Positions 26,388 to 36,140 are shown, counted from the first letter of the stretch. The stretch: DNA of 64,000 bases from Isosphaera pallida ATCC 43644 (GCF_000186345.1 NC_014962.1:1302001-1366000); one strand, 5' to 3'. Program-made: numbers and translations. Notes: a model not told the origin generated them from the letters alone.

Positions 26388-27584
26388 TCACCAGGCCAGA
26401 TTGAGCAAGGTGGCCAAGTCGTCGGGCCCGACTGGTCGTGGGTTGGTGTGGTGGCAGTGGTCGGCCAAGGCGAGTTCCACCACGCGGGGAATCATCGAAC
26501 GATCAAGGCCGCGCGGCTCAAGGTCGCCAAGGCGTCGGGGCAGGGGAAGGCGTTCCAGAACCAGTTCCACCAGCGTCACCAGATGACGCACCCCATCCTC
26601 GCCCTGCCCCAGACGCATCCGATCCGCTAGTTCCGCCAGCCGAGGAGCCGCGTTCTGGGCGTTGAATCGGAGAACATGGGGCAACAAAATTGCGTTGAGG
26701 GTACCGTGATGCAGAGGAGCAACCGATCCCAGCGCGTGGGACAACGAATGAACTACCCCCAACCCCTTTTGAAACGCGATCCCGCCCAACAACGCGCCAA
26801 GCATGACGTCGCGGCGTGCCTCGATGTTGGCTCCATTGGCCACTGCTGCTTCCAACCCTTTGCGTAGCCAGCGGATCGCCTCCAACGCCAGGGCGTCGCA
26901 AGGGGGGTGAAATCGTGGCGAGCAGAACGCTTCGATGGCGTGGGTCAAGGCGTCCATGCCGCAGGCGGCGGTGAGGGACGGTGGGCAACTCTTGGTCAAT
27001 TCCGGGTCGCATAGCGCTACCGAGGGGAACAAAAACTCCGAAGCGATCAACGATTTGCGACCGGTGCGCTTCAGATAAATGATCGCGCCCCGCGCTGCTT
27101 CGGAACCCGTCCCAGCGGTAGTGGGAATTGCCATCATCGGTGGAAGTTTGGGTGTAATCAGCGCTTCGCCGCCCAAGGTGAGCGCGTATTGATCGAGCGG
27201 AGCGGGATGATGAATCAACAGCCGCGCCGCTTTGGCGACATCCAGCGCCGCACCCCCACCTAGACCGATCACGCCGTCGCATTCCGCGTCGAGATAGGCA
27301 ACGCGGGCGTTCTCAACCACCTCCTCGCCCGGTTCGGTGGTGACGCTGTCGAACAGGGGTGGCAAGTCGCGCCTGCCGCGTTGTTCCAGCACCAAATCGA
27401 CGAGTCCCGCGGCGCGCACCCCTGGGTCGGTGACAACCAGTGGACGACGGATTCCCAGACGTTCCAGTTCCTCGGCCAGACAACGGCGAGCTCCGTCGCC
27501 GAACCAAATTCGGTTGGGAAAGCCGAAGAGGGCCGGAGGCTGGACGCGACTGGGGCAAACCGCGTCGGTCGCGGAGTTCAACAC
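26388..27584 (-). CDS. Iron-containing alcohol dehydrogenase
   Basis: 398 residues, group III (Fe-dependent) NAD(P)-linked alcohol dehydrogenase. The Rossmann-type N-domain has GIRRPLVVTDPGVRAAGL and the nucleotide loop GLGGGAALDVAKA. The substrate/cofactor region PTTAGTGSEAARGAIIY is typical. Metal ligands are in GMDALTHAIEAF (Asp, His), HSLSHALG and HHGTLNAI. The specific alcohol is not predictable. The start is GTG 27584, overlapping the end of the TPR gene by 7 bp (GTGTTGA), so translation is probably coupled. Confidence 0.88.
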   Translation of the reverse strand: MLNSATDAVCPSRVQPPALFGFPNRIWFGDGARRCLAEELERLGIRRPLVVTDPGVRAAGLVDLVLEQRGRRDLPPLFDSVTTEPGEEVVENARVAYLDAECDGVIGLGGGAALDVAKAARLLIHHPAPLDQYALTLGGEALITPKLPPMMAIPTTAGTGSEAARGAIIYLKRTGRKSLIASEFLFPSVALCDPELTKSCPPSLTAACGMDALTHAIEAFCSPRFHPPCDALALEAIRWLRKGLEAAVANGANIEARRDVMLGALLGGIAFQKGLGVVHSLSHALGSVAPLHHGTLNAILLPHVLRFNAQNAAPRLAELADRMRLGQGEDGVRHLVTLVELVLERLPLPRRLGDLEPRGLDRSMIPRVVELALADHCHHTNPRPVGPDDLATLLNLAW

Positions 27585-27910
27585 TGAATCAGCAGTCCTT
27601 CCATTTCGGAGGCGGCGTGAGCATCCCCCTTGAGCCGAGCCTTGACGATGCCGACCTCGAGAATGGCCCGCGCCTCTTCAATTTCACCATGATCCAGGAG
27701 AGACTGGGCGAGTTGTTGGTAGGCGGCGATCGAATCCTCGGGATGGTCGGCAATTAGGTCTCGGAGGCGCTGACGACCCTCGGCCAAATCACCTTCCTGG
27801 AGACATTGCATTGCCAGTCCATAACGTAGGAAGGTGTCGCCGGGATTTTCGGCCAAACTGGCCTCCAACTTGAGACGGCGTTCGGATTTGCCCATCGGAG
27901 GAGCGTCCAT
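27578..27910 (-). CDS. Small TPR-like protein
   Basis: 110 residues, all helical. Two or three tetratricopeptide units are visible: NPGDTFLRYGLAMQCLQEGD, then DHPEDSIAAYQQLAQSLLDH and GEIEEARAILEVGIVKARLK. It probably acts as a protein-interaction adaptor, but no partner is implied. It lies directly upstream of, and overlaps, the Fe-alcohol dehydrogenase gene. ATG 27910 or ATG 27895 (MGKSERRLKLE) could be the start. Confidence 0.7.
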   Translation of the reverse strand: MDAPPMGKSERRLKLEASLAENPGDTFLRYGLAMQCLQEGDLAEGRQRLRDLIADHPEDSIAAYQQLAQSLLDHGEIEEARAILEVGIVKARLKGDAHAASEMEGLLIQC

Positions 27911-28025
27911 CGGTCAATCGAATCGCCTCGGGACGCGACCCGTGCGAAATCGACGCTGATTACAACGGGTCGTGTCCTTTGGTCGTTTTCGTTTCTTGGA
28001 AGACAGTTCGCGGCGGCAACCCGTT

Positions 28026-28085
28026 AGAAGGGCAATGTTGGCCACCAGCGGCGACCTGAGCCGTGGCGGTCAACTTCGCCCTCTT
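28026..28085 (-). other. Long imperfect hairpin
   Basis: The 60-nt sequence folds on itself: AGAAGGGCAAT pairs imperfectly with TTCGCCCTCTT, GTTGGCCACC pairs with GGCGGTCAAC (9 of 10 with one G-U), and CGGC pairs with GCCG around the loop GACCTGA. No T run follows on either strand. Confidence 0.45.
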
Positions 28086-28108
28086 CCGGTTGGGACCAAA
28101 CCAACACG

Positions 28109-28149
28109 CGATCCAATCCTCAACACAGCTTGCGACTCGAATTGGATCG
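28109..28149. repeat. 9-bp perfect inverted repeat
   Basis: CGATCCAAT (28109-28117) and ATTGGATCG (28141-28149) are exact reverse complements separated by 23 bp. It lies 80 bp beyond the aldolase stop and could be part of its terminator or a protein-binding site. Confidence 0.4.
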
Positions 28150-28229
28150 GGAATGAGGTTCACAGCCAAGCAGGGCGATCCACGGGATTCCGATCGCCAG
28201 CGTGGGGGGAACCCCGAAATGGATCCGCC

Positions 28230-29351
28230 TCAGTAAACTTCACCGGCGCGGACGGCGGTGCCGGAACCAACGCCTCCCGCCGCGGTTGCGTGAGGAGCAT
28301 ACTTGAAGTGCCAACCTTCGGCCGCGCGGATGGTGGTCAGTTCCTCCATCGTCAGACCGTACCTCTCGAACCAGGGCTTGGCTTGGGAGCGAACCACGCC
28401 ATCGACTTCGGCCACGCGGGCGCGGGCGGTTTCGGCAGCGAACTTCGAGCGGGCTTCCGAGGTGGGCTGCTGGAAATATTCCTTCCAGAACGCCCGACCA
28501 CCTAGCACCCCCGAGGCGCCGCATTCCATCGCCATTTTGACCTGCTTGAGATAGTCGGGATAATCCACACCGGCCGAGAGCAGCACCCAGGGGGTGACGC
28601 AGGCGGCGTCGAGGGCGTGGAGGTTGTCGATCAATTGCGAGTCGGACTCGTAACCCAAGGTGCCGGGGAACTCGGCCTTGTACACGTCGCAAAGTCCCGA
28701 GAGGATGCGGGCCGATTCGATGGTGGTCCGGGCTTTGCGTTCCAGGAACGAGGGGTCAGTCTTCTTCTCCGAGCCGATCGGGAAGGCGACCGGCTCCAAC
28801 AGGAAAAGGATGTCGTAGCGGCGGCACAGCGCGGCGATTTCACTGATGAAGGCAAATTGATGTTCGGCCGAGTCCGGTTCAGTTGGCTCGAAGGGAGCCA
28901 GAAGCTTGACGGCGTCGGCCCCCAGAAGCTTCGTCTTCTCGACCGACCAGCCCGGCTCGTAGGAGGCCAAGGGGGCGTTGAGCTTGTTCTTGGCACCCCC
29001 CGACTTCTCGACCCGTACCAAGAGTCCCTTGTCGGGCGGAATCGCGTAAGAGGCGATGGCGCTCCACGCACCATAATAGGCGTCGATCAGCACGCCGGAG
29101 GCGGCGGAGGCCATTTGACGCATCATGTCCAGCTTGGCTTCGACGATTTCCTGGTAGGTGGGCTCGCGGTCTTGACCCGACGCCTTGAGGGCGGCGGCCG
29201 CCAGGTTGATCATCGAGGAGTTCTGATCGAGCGCGATCATGGTCAGCGTGCCGTTAGGGTTGCTGATCCTCTGAAGACCGCGGAGTTTGCCGGGAGTCAA
29301 CCCTTTGCTCAACAACACGGTGGCGGTCAATGATTGCGACGAAGCGGTCAT
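28230..29351 (-). CDS. Tagatose 1,6-bisphosphate aldolase-like class I aldolase (LacD family)
   Basis: 373 residues. The sequence follows the LacD/YihT class I aldolase pattern: LRGLQRISNPNGTLTMIALDQ at the N-terminus, EIVEAKLDMMRQMASAASGVLID, then the active-site strand GADAVKLLAPFEP (Schiff-base lysine candidate), FLLEPVAFPIG and WVLLSAGVDYPDYLKQVKMA. It likely cleaves a ketose (bis)phosphate to dihydroxyacetone phosphate and an aldehyde; the exact sugar is not predictable. I chose ATG 29351 (AAGGA about 14 bp upstream); TTG 29360 is also in frame. It is a single gene with no lac or sulfoquinovose neighbours. Confidence 0.8.
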   Translation of the reverse strand: MTASSQSLTATVLLSKGLTPGKLRGLQRISNPNGTLTMIALDQNSSMINLAAAALKASGQDREPTYQEIVEAKLDMMRQMASAASGVLIDAYYGAWSAIASYAIPPDKGLLVRVEKSGGAKNKLNAPLASYEPGWSVEKTKLLGADAVKLLAPFEPTEPDSAEHQFAFISEIAALCRRYDILFLLEPVAFPIGSEKKTDPSFLERKARTTIESARILSGLCDVYKAEFPGTLGYESDSQLIDNLHALDAACVTPWVLLSAGVDYPDYLKQVKMAMECGASGVLGGRAFWKEYFQQPTSEARSKFAAETARARVAEVDGVVRSQAKPWFERYGLTMEELTTIRAAEGWHFKYAPHATAAGGVGSGTAVRAGEVY

Positions 29352-30032
29352 GTGATTCAAGGTCCTTTGAAAACGCTTTCAACTCAAGCGATCGAGCCAA
29401 CACTCCCGACCCGACCGGGCATGGTCGATTCCCGAGGCGTCCTGGCGTCGAGCGGACACGACAACAACGAACCGAACAACCAAGGTGGCGGGAGGCCGGA
29501 CGAACACGGTCAAGGGGGGGCGGGGTTAGTGACGAAGAAGAACCGCGTGACGTCGCCCGCGACATCCCGACCAGAGGCCATTCGTCGGCCAGCCTCATCA
29601 TAGCCGGGGGCGTCCCACGGTCGCAAGCCGCCCTCTTGACGCGCGCCGCTGCGGGGAACCATGATGGTTTCGGACAAGTCGGTTGGTTTCTCAACTGTCG
29701 CGCGGATTCGGTCGGGTCGGCTCAAGCCGTTGCGGGAAGGCGAGGCGTGGAAGTTCTTTTCTTCACGGCCAAAACTTCCTTGTTCGAAGCCACATTCGTT
29801 TTACCTCGTCGTTTTGCTTGCGTCCGGGGATGAATCGAACTCCTCCTCGGCTTATCAGGTCGGCCGTGCCCCGGCGTTTCTCCTCACCCTCTCCAACTCG
29901 CCCTCACTCGGCACGCCGGGTTGCGGCCAAACCGCATCCGATTCATCATTGGTTGAGATCCACTTGGATTCGGATTGATTGATTTTCTCGGCGCGCGTAT
30001 CCTGTTGGGTCGAGTCGTTGCGAGTCCTGCCG
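29352..30032. other. Divergent intergenic region, aldolase / histidine kinase
   Basis: No supported gene in about 680 bp. Frames lack coding signatures. It should contain promoters for the leftward aldolase and rightward kinase; none stood out. Confidence 0.35.
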
Positions 30033-33000
30033 ATGTCGTTTCTTTCCTCACCCACCGCCTCGTCGTTGACTCCTAAGGCTGGTTCGGAATGTTCCTCCCG
30101 GCGTCTGTTCATGGCGGTTGTCTTGATTGTCGGTTTGGAAACGGCCGCTTGCGTGTGGGGGTGGTCCCGCTTCGGCGATGGAATGTTGCTCTCAAGCAAC
30201 GCTCCGCTTTGGGGTTTGATCGCGGTTTTGAGAGTGGCTGTCTGGTTCGGGGCGATCACCCTTTTGAGGTCGTCGAGGTGGCTTGGCAGCTTGGGGTCCG
30301 GTGATTCCTCACATACGTCCAGCTGGGAGTCGGAAGGATCGTCGCAGGGTTGGATTGATGGCCACGAGTCGAGGATCGCGTCGTTGGAAGCGAGATTGCC
30401 CCGGTGTTTGGAGCGGGCTGGGTTCGGGGTCCTCAAGCGAACCGGATCGGGGCGGATCGTGGCGGTCAACGCTCGGTTTTTAGAGTTATCCCAGCGACGA
30501 CAACGTGATCTGATCGCGGAATCGCCCCGGTTGGATGTCTTGACGCGCCCCCCGGTCTCCTGCCTGCTTCCAACTTACGACACCCCGGCCGTTCAGGGAA
30601 CCGACTTCGACTTGGCCGCGTTGGAGGATTCGATCCGACGTTTGGGGGTTGCTCCGCCTCTGGAGGTTGAGTTGATCCGCGGCGACGCGCGGGGGCAGAC
30701 CCTCTCCGCCGTGCCCACGCTGCTCTTCCTCTCCCCAGTGGGCGACCCTCGCGACCCCTTGGCCCGTTACGAGATCTTTGTTGAGGTCAGCGACCTGCGG
30801 GAGCGAATCGACGCCCTCTCGCTCGTCGAACGACGTCATCGCGCGTTGGCCGAATTAGTCCCAACCCCAATCTGGCGCGCCGACGCTCAGGGAGTCCTAC
30901 TCGACTGGAACGCCGCCGCCGAAGCACTCTTTCGCTCCTGCGACAACTCCCCCCACTCGTCGGCCACTCCCTCCCACCTGAACTCACCCAAAACGCAGTC
31001 CAAGGGCGACCTCGATCTGGGCGATTCAAACGATCACAACCTCGAACAGCCGCGACGCTTGCGGCTCACTGACATTCTGGAACAGGAATGCGCCCGTGAT
31101 CTTGATCGCGACTGGTTCCTCGTCGAAACCGACACCTCCTTGTCAAACACGGAGTCGCCAACTCCTCCCCCTCGCCGACTCGACGTCTTCTCGTCTCGCA
31201 TCGTGCGACTCAGGGAACCCTCCGGCTTGTCATCCGACGCGGTCCTGCTCAAAGCCCGTCCTCGTCGCGGACCGGACGGCGCGATTGTCGAATGGATCGG
31301 CGCGTTGGTGCCTCTCGAAAACATGACTGTCGAGGAGAACAAACAATCACTCCAAACGCCGATTTCTGCGAATCAAAAGTCCAACCCGGTTTTCGATCCC
31401 GCCAGCGCCACCCAAAATCCTCCGCCTGATCCCTCCGTCGCCTTTCATGGAAACGCCACCCACGTCCAAAGACCCAACCCAAGCCAATGGTTCGCCGAGT
31501 CCACGATCGAGGTGAATTGGCGCGACCGGGTGGCGACCCTTGAAATGGCCCTCAAGGTCCAAAGATGTCGAATTCGTCAATTGGAAGCCATGATTGAGGC
31601 CGCCCCCGTCGGCCTCTTCCTGATCAATAGCCAAGGACGGGTCACCACCGCCAATCGGATGGCGCGCTACTTGATGGATTGGGATTCAAGCGAATCGGAA
31701 CTCGATTTGGTGGACCAAAAAATCGCATTCGAGGACCAAGCGCTTCGCTTGGAGTGGCGGCAATCCTTGGAGGAACGAACGCGTTTCGATCGGGAATTGC
31801 GGATCACGCGGGCCAGCGATGCGGAACCGATTTGGATTCGTCTGCAAACCGTGCCGATTCCCGATGCTGACCGACGGCGCGAGATGGTGGGTCTTGTGGA
31901 GGAGATCACCCACCACGTCCTGCAAGAACAGCGAATGCGACAAGCTTTGGAGGCCGCCGACGCAGCCAACCGCGCCAAAAGTGAGTTCCTGGCCCACATG
32001 AGCCACGAGATCCGCAACCCGCTTTCGGTCGTACTGGGGCACGCCGACATGTTGGCCGACGACTCCAACAGCCGTGAGCAACGCCAAGCCCTGATTGAAC
32101 TCATCCGACGGGACGGAGCTTACCTCAATCAAATCATCGACGACATTCTTGATCTGACCCGCATGGAGCGTGGGGAACTCCGGTTGAATCCCCAACCGAC
32201 GCTTCCCGATCAACTGCTCGAGCAAGTGGTTGAATCAAATCAAGCTCTGGCCTCGGCCAAACACATCGCCTTGGTCAAGGAGACCGATTCCTCCGGCAAG
32301 CCTTTGCCTCTGTGTCTGCTTGAACCAGTCCGGATGCGACAAATCCTCGTCAACCTGATTGGCAACGCGATCAAGTTCACATCGAGTGGGACGATTTGGG
32401 TTCGATTGTGGAGTCAGGATCACCTTCCGCCGGTCCCGCCGTGTTCCCTGTTGGATCCTCCCTCCAATCCCGAGACTCCGCTGACCCTCTCAACCGATCA
32501 TCTGTGGGGTCATGGTTTGTTGACGCGGATCGACCCCGAAGCGCGACGGGTTGCGGTCTCCCGTCGAGAACCGGGGTTCCTCGGCGGTTCCACCGTGAAC
32601 CGTGCCACGGGATGGTTGACGTTCGAGGTGGAAGACACCGGTATCGGCATTGGCATCGAGGAACTCGGCAACCTGTTCCAAGCATTCCGACAGGGTGATG
32701 GTTCAATCAATCGACGGTTCGGCGGGACCGGACTGGGTTTGTATATTTGCCGCGAACTGGTCGAACGCCTGGGTGGCCGCATCGACGTGCGTTCGGTCAA
32801 AGGGCAGGGTTGTCGGTTCTCGGTTCATCTGCCTATGATTCCCGCCACGGCGGACCCGACTGAGGGAACCCCCGCTGATTCATCCCGGACGCGCGCTCGA
32901 AACAATGGAGAACGGTTGCGCAGATCCTCCAAGACCGCGTTGGGAGCGGGTTCCTCCAAGCCCCTGGAGGGTGAGGTGTTGGTCGTCGAGGACAACCTCG

Positions 33001-33386
33001 ACGTACAGCGGGTCATCCGGTTTTATCTCAAACGATTGGGGCTCACCGTCGAAAGTGCCGACAATGGGCAAGACGCCGTTCAACGCGTTTTGAGCCACCC
33101 CAAAGGACCCGACGGATTCGACCTCATCTTCACCGACGTGCAGATGCCGGTGATGGACGGATTCGAGCTGGTTCGGCGTCTTCGCCAGGCTGGACGCACC
33201 AAACCGATCGTGGCATTGACCGCCCGAGCCATGGAAGACGACCGAATCCGTTGCCTCAACTCGGGTTGTGACGACCATCTCAGCAAACCAATCGACTTCA
33301 ACCAACTGGCCGGGCTGGTTCGCTCGCAACTTCAAACCCAGACGCAGGTGCAACCGACCGACGAGAAAGACGTCTCCCACTCGTAA
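30033..33386 (+). CDS. Hybrid sensor histidine kinase with PAS domains and C-terminal receiver
   Basis: 1117 residues. Two hydrophobic segments near the N-terminus (AVVLIVGLETAACVW and LIAVLRVAVWFGAITLL) anchor it in the membrane with almost no extracytoplasmic loop. At least two PAS-like regions follow (ELVPTPIWRADAQGVLLDWN near 275, and AAPVGLFLINSQGRVTTANR near 525). The HisKA H-box is LAHMSHEIRNPLSVVLGHAD (His658). The HATPase has LVNLIGNAIKF, EDTGIGIGIEE and FGGTGLGLYIC. The receiver has VLVVEDN, phospho-acceptor Asp1035 in FTDVQMPVMDG, and SKPIDFNQL. Long Ser/Pro/Asn-rich linkers separate the PAS domains. No response-regulator gene is adjacent. ATG 30033 is favoured; TTG 29979 is an alternative. 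Confidence 0.88.
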   Translation: MSFLSSPTASSLTPKAGSECSSRRLFMAVVLIVGLETAACVWGWSRFGDGMLLSSNAPLWGLIAVLRVAVWFGAITLLRSSRWLGSLGSGDSSHTSSWESEGSSQGWIDGHESRIASLEARLPRCLERAGFGVLKRTGSGRIVAVNARFLELSQRRQRDLIAESPRLDVLTRPPVSCLLPTYDTPAVQGTDFDLAALEDSIRRLGVAPPLEVELIRGDARGQTLSAVPTLLFLSPVGDPRDPLARYEIFVEVSDLRERIDALSLVERRHRALAELVPTPIWRADAQGVLLDWNAAAEALFRSCDNSPHSSATPSHLNSPKTQSKGDLDLGDSNDHNLEQPRRLRLTDILEQECARDLDRDWFLVETDTSLSNTESPTPPPRRLDVFSSRIVRLREPSGLSSDAVLLKARPRRGPDGAIVEWIGALVPLENMTVEENKQSLQTPISANQKSNPVFDPASATQNPPPDPSVAFHGNATHVQRPNPSQWFAESTIEVNWRDRVATLEMALKVQRCRIRQLEAMIEAAPVGLFLINSQGRVTTANRMARYLMDWDSSESELDLVDQKIAFEDQALRLEWRQSLEERTRFDRELRITRASDAEPIWIRLQTVPIPDADRRREMVGLVEEITHHVLQEQRMRQALEAADAANRAKSEFLAHMSHEIRNPLSVVLGHADMLADDSNSREQRQALIELIRRDGAYLNQIIDDILDLTRMERGELRLNPQPTLPDQLLEQVVESNQALASAKHIALVKETDSSGKPLPLCLLEPVRMRQILVNLIGNAIKFTSSGTIWVRLWSQDHLPPVPPCSLLDPPSNPETPLTLSTDHLWGHGLLTRIDPEARRVAVSRREPGFLGGSTVNRATGWLTFEVEDTGIGIGIEELGNLFQAFRQGDGSINRRFGGTGLGLYICRELVERLGGRIDVRSVKGQGCRFSVHLPMIPATADPTEGTPADSSRTRARNNGERLRRSSKTALGAGSSKPLEGEVLVVEDNLDVQRVIRFYLKRLGLTVESADNGQDAVQRVLSHPKGPDGFDLIFTDVQMPVMDGFELVRRLRQAGRTKPIVALTARAMEDDRIRCLNSGCDDHLSKPIDFNQLAGLVRSQLQTQTQVQPTDEKDVSHS

Positions 33387-33457
33387 GCCGGCAGCTTCCG
33401 CCACGATGTGTGCTTTTCAACTCCTCCACTCGAGACCGGTTGGGGGGCGGAACCGAG

Positions 33458-33474
33458 AAACGAGCGGCTCGTTT
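33458..33474 (+). terminator. Short hairpin with T run after the histidine kinase
   Basis: AAACGAG (33458-33464), a 3-nt CGG loop and CTCGTTT (33468-33474) form a perfect 7-bp stem followed by TCAACC; the final TTTT resembles a short U tract. It lies 75 bp after the kinase stop, in the convergent gap. Confidence 0.35.
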
Positions 33475-33629
33475 TCAACCCCTCAATCAGTTGGAGAACG
33501 TCGGAGATTCCGTCGGTTCGTCTTGGGTCGGTCGGTTCGGTTCGGTTTCCAGGTCCCGCTCCTAAATTTTTTCCCGTTCCAAGATCGCATTCGGCGAACC
33601 AACGCGCTTGAGGATCGGATTCGGCCTAC

Positions 33630-36140
33630 TCACTCGCGCCCGGCGATCGGTTTGGATTGGGGTTGGCCAGAGTCCTGACGGTAAATCAAGATACGATCAT
33701 GCACCAATACAATGAGATCGGCGCGATGGTCGCCGTCAACATCGCCCAGCGCGACCTGGCGGGGTTCGAGCAGGTCGTCGGTGTTGCGGAACGACTTTTG
33801 TTCAAAGACCTTGAAGGCAAGACCGCGAAGGAGTTGGAGTCGTTTGGGTACGAAGGCGACGATTTCCAAAAAATGCGCCGACGTGTCGGATACAACCACG
33901 TCGGGCAGGCCGTCGTCGTTGGCGTCGCCCACGATGAGGTCGGCGAACCGGGCCTCCTCGCGGTTGGACTCGTAGCCCGCGACATTCTGGAAGGTCAGGC
34001 CAGTTTGGCCGTTGATCACGACGGCGAACTTGTCGGCTCCGGCGATCAGTAGGTCAGGCCTTTGGTCGCCGTTGAGGTCAACGGCTTGCAAGAACAGGAA
34101 CTCCAGGGGACCCACATCGATCGACCCCACCGGACGAAACACCCCGTCGCGACGCGCCAGCACCAACAACTTTTTGGAGACCCGATCCCAAGCGACTAAT
34201 TCCACCTGACCGTCGCCATTGGCGTCCAGCACGGCGACGCCCAAGACCTGGGCCGTACTGCGGTCGGTGTTGAATTGGTCGCGGGTCAACCAGGTTTCGC
34301 CTTCGAGGGCCACATGACGAACGACCGAGCCCCGCGCCACCAGCAAGGCGTCGCGGCGTTCCCGTTCTGGTTCCTGCTCCCGTTCCTCATCGAGGTTGGC
34401 GGAGATTACTTGAGCCGAATCGACCCCCAGCAGCGGTGAGTTTGCAAATGTTCGAAGTCGATAACGTCCCTCCTTAGAACCGAACAGATGCAAAGGTTCG
34501 GTCGACGTGGAACCGTCTCGCAGCGCGAGGAGGTCCAACACGCCGTCGCCGTCCAGATCGACTGGTTTGAGACGGTTGATGGTCTCGGCCTTTTCCAACG
34601 CGAGGGTTGGGGCATCTTCGCTGAGCGCCAGGGGTTCCTCTTTGAGGGACCCTTTGGCGTCGCGGGACATTCGGAAGCCTCGCAACACCACGCCTGCCTT
34701 GCCGCCGTTGGCCTTAGGGTCGCGTTCGAGGGCGATCAGGGCGGGTTGGCCTTCGGGACCGAGCGGACCCGCGGCGATCGCTAACGGTTCGCCTTCCAAT
34801 GCGATTGGGCTGGGGAAGCTCAGCCGTCCCTCGGTAAACTCGGCGTGACCGACCTGACGCTCCTTGGTCGAGAGGACGTACACTTCGGCCCGACCGTCGC
34901 CGTCCAAGTCGGCCGCGACGACGCGCTGGGTTTCCAGCAGGCTGGGATAGAACCGCGCTGGGCCGGGTCCGTCGCTGGTGCCCAGATGGACCACGAGTTG
35001 GGTATTGGCTGGGTCGGAGACCACCACGTCGTTCAAACCGTCACCGTCGAGGTCGGCTACCGCCATATCGCGATTGCGGCTGGAGCCTTCGGGCATCGGA
35101 TAGAACATCAGCCGTCCGTAGGAGTCGGCGGCGTCGAGTTCGCCCTCGCGTAAGGCCATGACTTGCAGACGTCCCGATTGCGATTCGATCATGAGCAATT
35201 CATCGCCCGGATTGCCGTCGAGATTGGCGAACTCCAATGCGCGGATGCGGTCGAGTCGGAAGCGTTGCTCGGGGCCGAAGAGACCGTGTTCGGGTCCGGT
35301 TGCCATTCGGATTCGCAACGGGAAGTCGCGATCTTGGCCGGAAATGATGAGATCGATGTTGCCGTCGCCGTTGACGTCATTCAATTTGAGAATGCTTGGA
35401 TTAGGCGCGGTGTGGGGAAACCGCCGCGGTTCGTCGAATCGTCCTTCGGTGCCCTGAATCCAGACGACGGTTTCCTTGTCGCGCAGCAATGCCAGATCGG
35501 CTTTGCCATCGCCGTTGAGGTCGGCCGTTTTGAGCGCGGAGCTGGAACGGACCGTTTCTTCGGCTTCGAGGCGTCGTCCCTCGGTGAATTTGCCTCCGCC
35601 TTGATTGAGCAAGATGACCACGCCGCTGGGTAGTCCGTAGTAGGCGATGTCCGGCTTGCCGTCGCCGTTGAAGTCAGCACAAACCAGGGATTGAACGACT
35701 TTTGAGGAGGGCACTGAGACCAGCCTCATCCGCTTGTCGGACGCGATGAGATTGGGTTCGGCTTTGGGTTCCTTGATCGGTGCGACGGGGTCGGAGCTGG
35801 AGAGAAGGAAGTCGATGCGTCCGCGGTCGTTGTTAGCGAAGGCCACGTCGCCGACGCCGTCGCCGTCGAAATCGGCCACTCGGAGGGATTCCACCCGACG
35901 ATCGGTTTTGTAAATCTCCGGCGGCAGGAAGCCGTAATAATCGGCCAGACGCGGGGGAGTCGCCTCGGCAGCGGGGGGTTGTTGAGTCACGGCTGTCCGG
36001 CTCGCTTCGGTTCGCTCGGCCACCGCTCCACCCGTCACGACCCCGAGAACGATCATCATCAAGCGCGGCCGGAATCCAACCGGATCGCGTTGTGATAGGG
36101 GCTTCCAACGCGACCTGCTAACGAACGAGGGACGAGGCAT
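33630..36140 (-). CDS. Secreted FG-GAP/VCBS repeat protein
   Basis: 836 residues. The N-terminal basic and hydrophobic stretch (RLMMIVLGVVTGGAVA, about residues 26-41) looks like a signal peptide. The rest holds about twelve copies of a calcium-binding D-x-D/N-G-D-G-x-x-D loop, for example VADFDGDGVGDVAF, CADFNGDGKPDIAYY, TADLNGDGKADLALL, VADLDGDGLNDVVV and VDLDGDGVLDLLAL, which fold as beta-propeller blades (FG-GAP/VCBS). Such planctomycete proteins are exported and thought to act in adhesion or surface binding; no catalytic domain is visible. ATG 36140 is the first start. Confidence 0.85.
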   Translation of the reverse strand: MPRPSFVSRSRWKPLSQRDPVGFRPRLMMIVLGVVTGGAVAERTEASRTAVTQQPPAAEATPPRLADYYGFLPPEIYKTDRRVESLRVADFDGDGVGDVAFANNDRGRIDFLLSSSDPVAPIKEPKAEPNLIASDKRMRLVSVPSSKVVQSLVCADFNGDGKPDIAYYGLPSGVVILLNQGGGKFTEGRRLEAEETVRSSSALKTADLNGDGKADLALLRDKETVVWIQGTEGRFDEPRRFPHTAPNPSILKLNDVNGDGNIDLIISGQDRDFPLRIRMATGPEHGLFGPEQRFRLDRIRALEFANLDGNPGDELLMIESQSGRLQVMALREGELDAADSYGRLMFYPMPEGSSRNRDMAVADLDGDGLNDVVVSDPANTQLVVHLGTSDGPGPARFYPSLLETQRVVAADLDGDGRAEVYVLSTKERQVGHAEFTEGRLSFPSPIALEGEPLAIAAGPLGPEGQPALIALERDPKANGGKAGVVLRGFRMSRDAKGSLKEEPLALSEDAPTLALEKAETINRLKPVDLDGDGVLDLLALRDGSTSTEPLHLFGSKEGRYRLRTFANSPLLGVDSAQVISANLDEEREQEPERERRDALLVARGSVVRHVALEGETWLTRDQFNTDRSTAQVLGVAVLDANGDGQVELVAWDRVSKKLLVLARRDGVFRPVGSIDVGPLEFLFLQAVDLNGDQRPDLLIAGADKFAVVINGQTGLTFQNVAGYESNREEARFADLIVGDANDDGLPDVVVSDTSAHFLEIVAFVPKRLQLLRGLAFKVFEQKSFRNTDDLLEPRQVALGDVDGDHRADLIVLVHDRILIYRQDSGQPQSKPIAGRE

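Larger units (their letters stand above)
27911..28229. other. Structured intergenic region between aldolase and TPR genes
   Basis: No gene. Two inverted-repeat elements are described separately (28026-28085, 28109-28149). On the minus strand they lie after the aldolase stop and before the TPR start, so they may be a terminator, a leader or a small RNA. Confidence 0.4.

Noticed and set aside
33530-33560. Tandem CGGTTCG repeats resembling a CRISPR or iteron
   Set aside because: Units are only about seven bases, imperfect and few; no spacers or cas genes are present.
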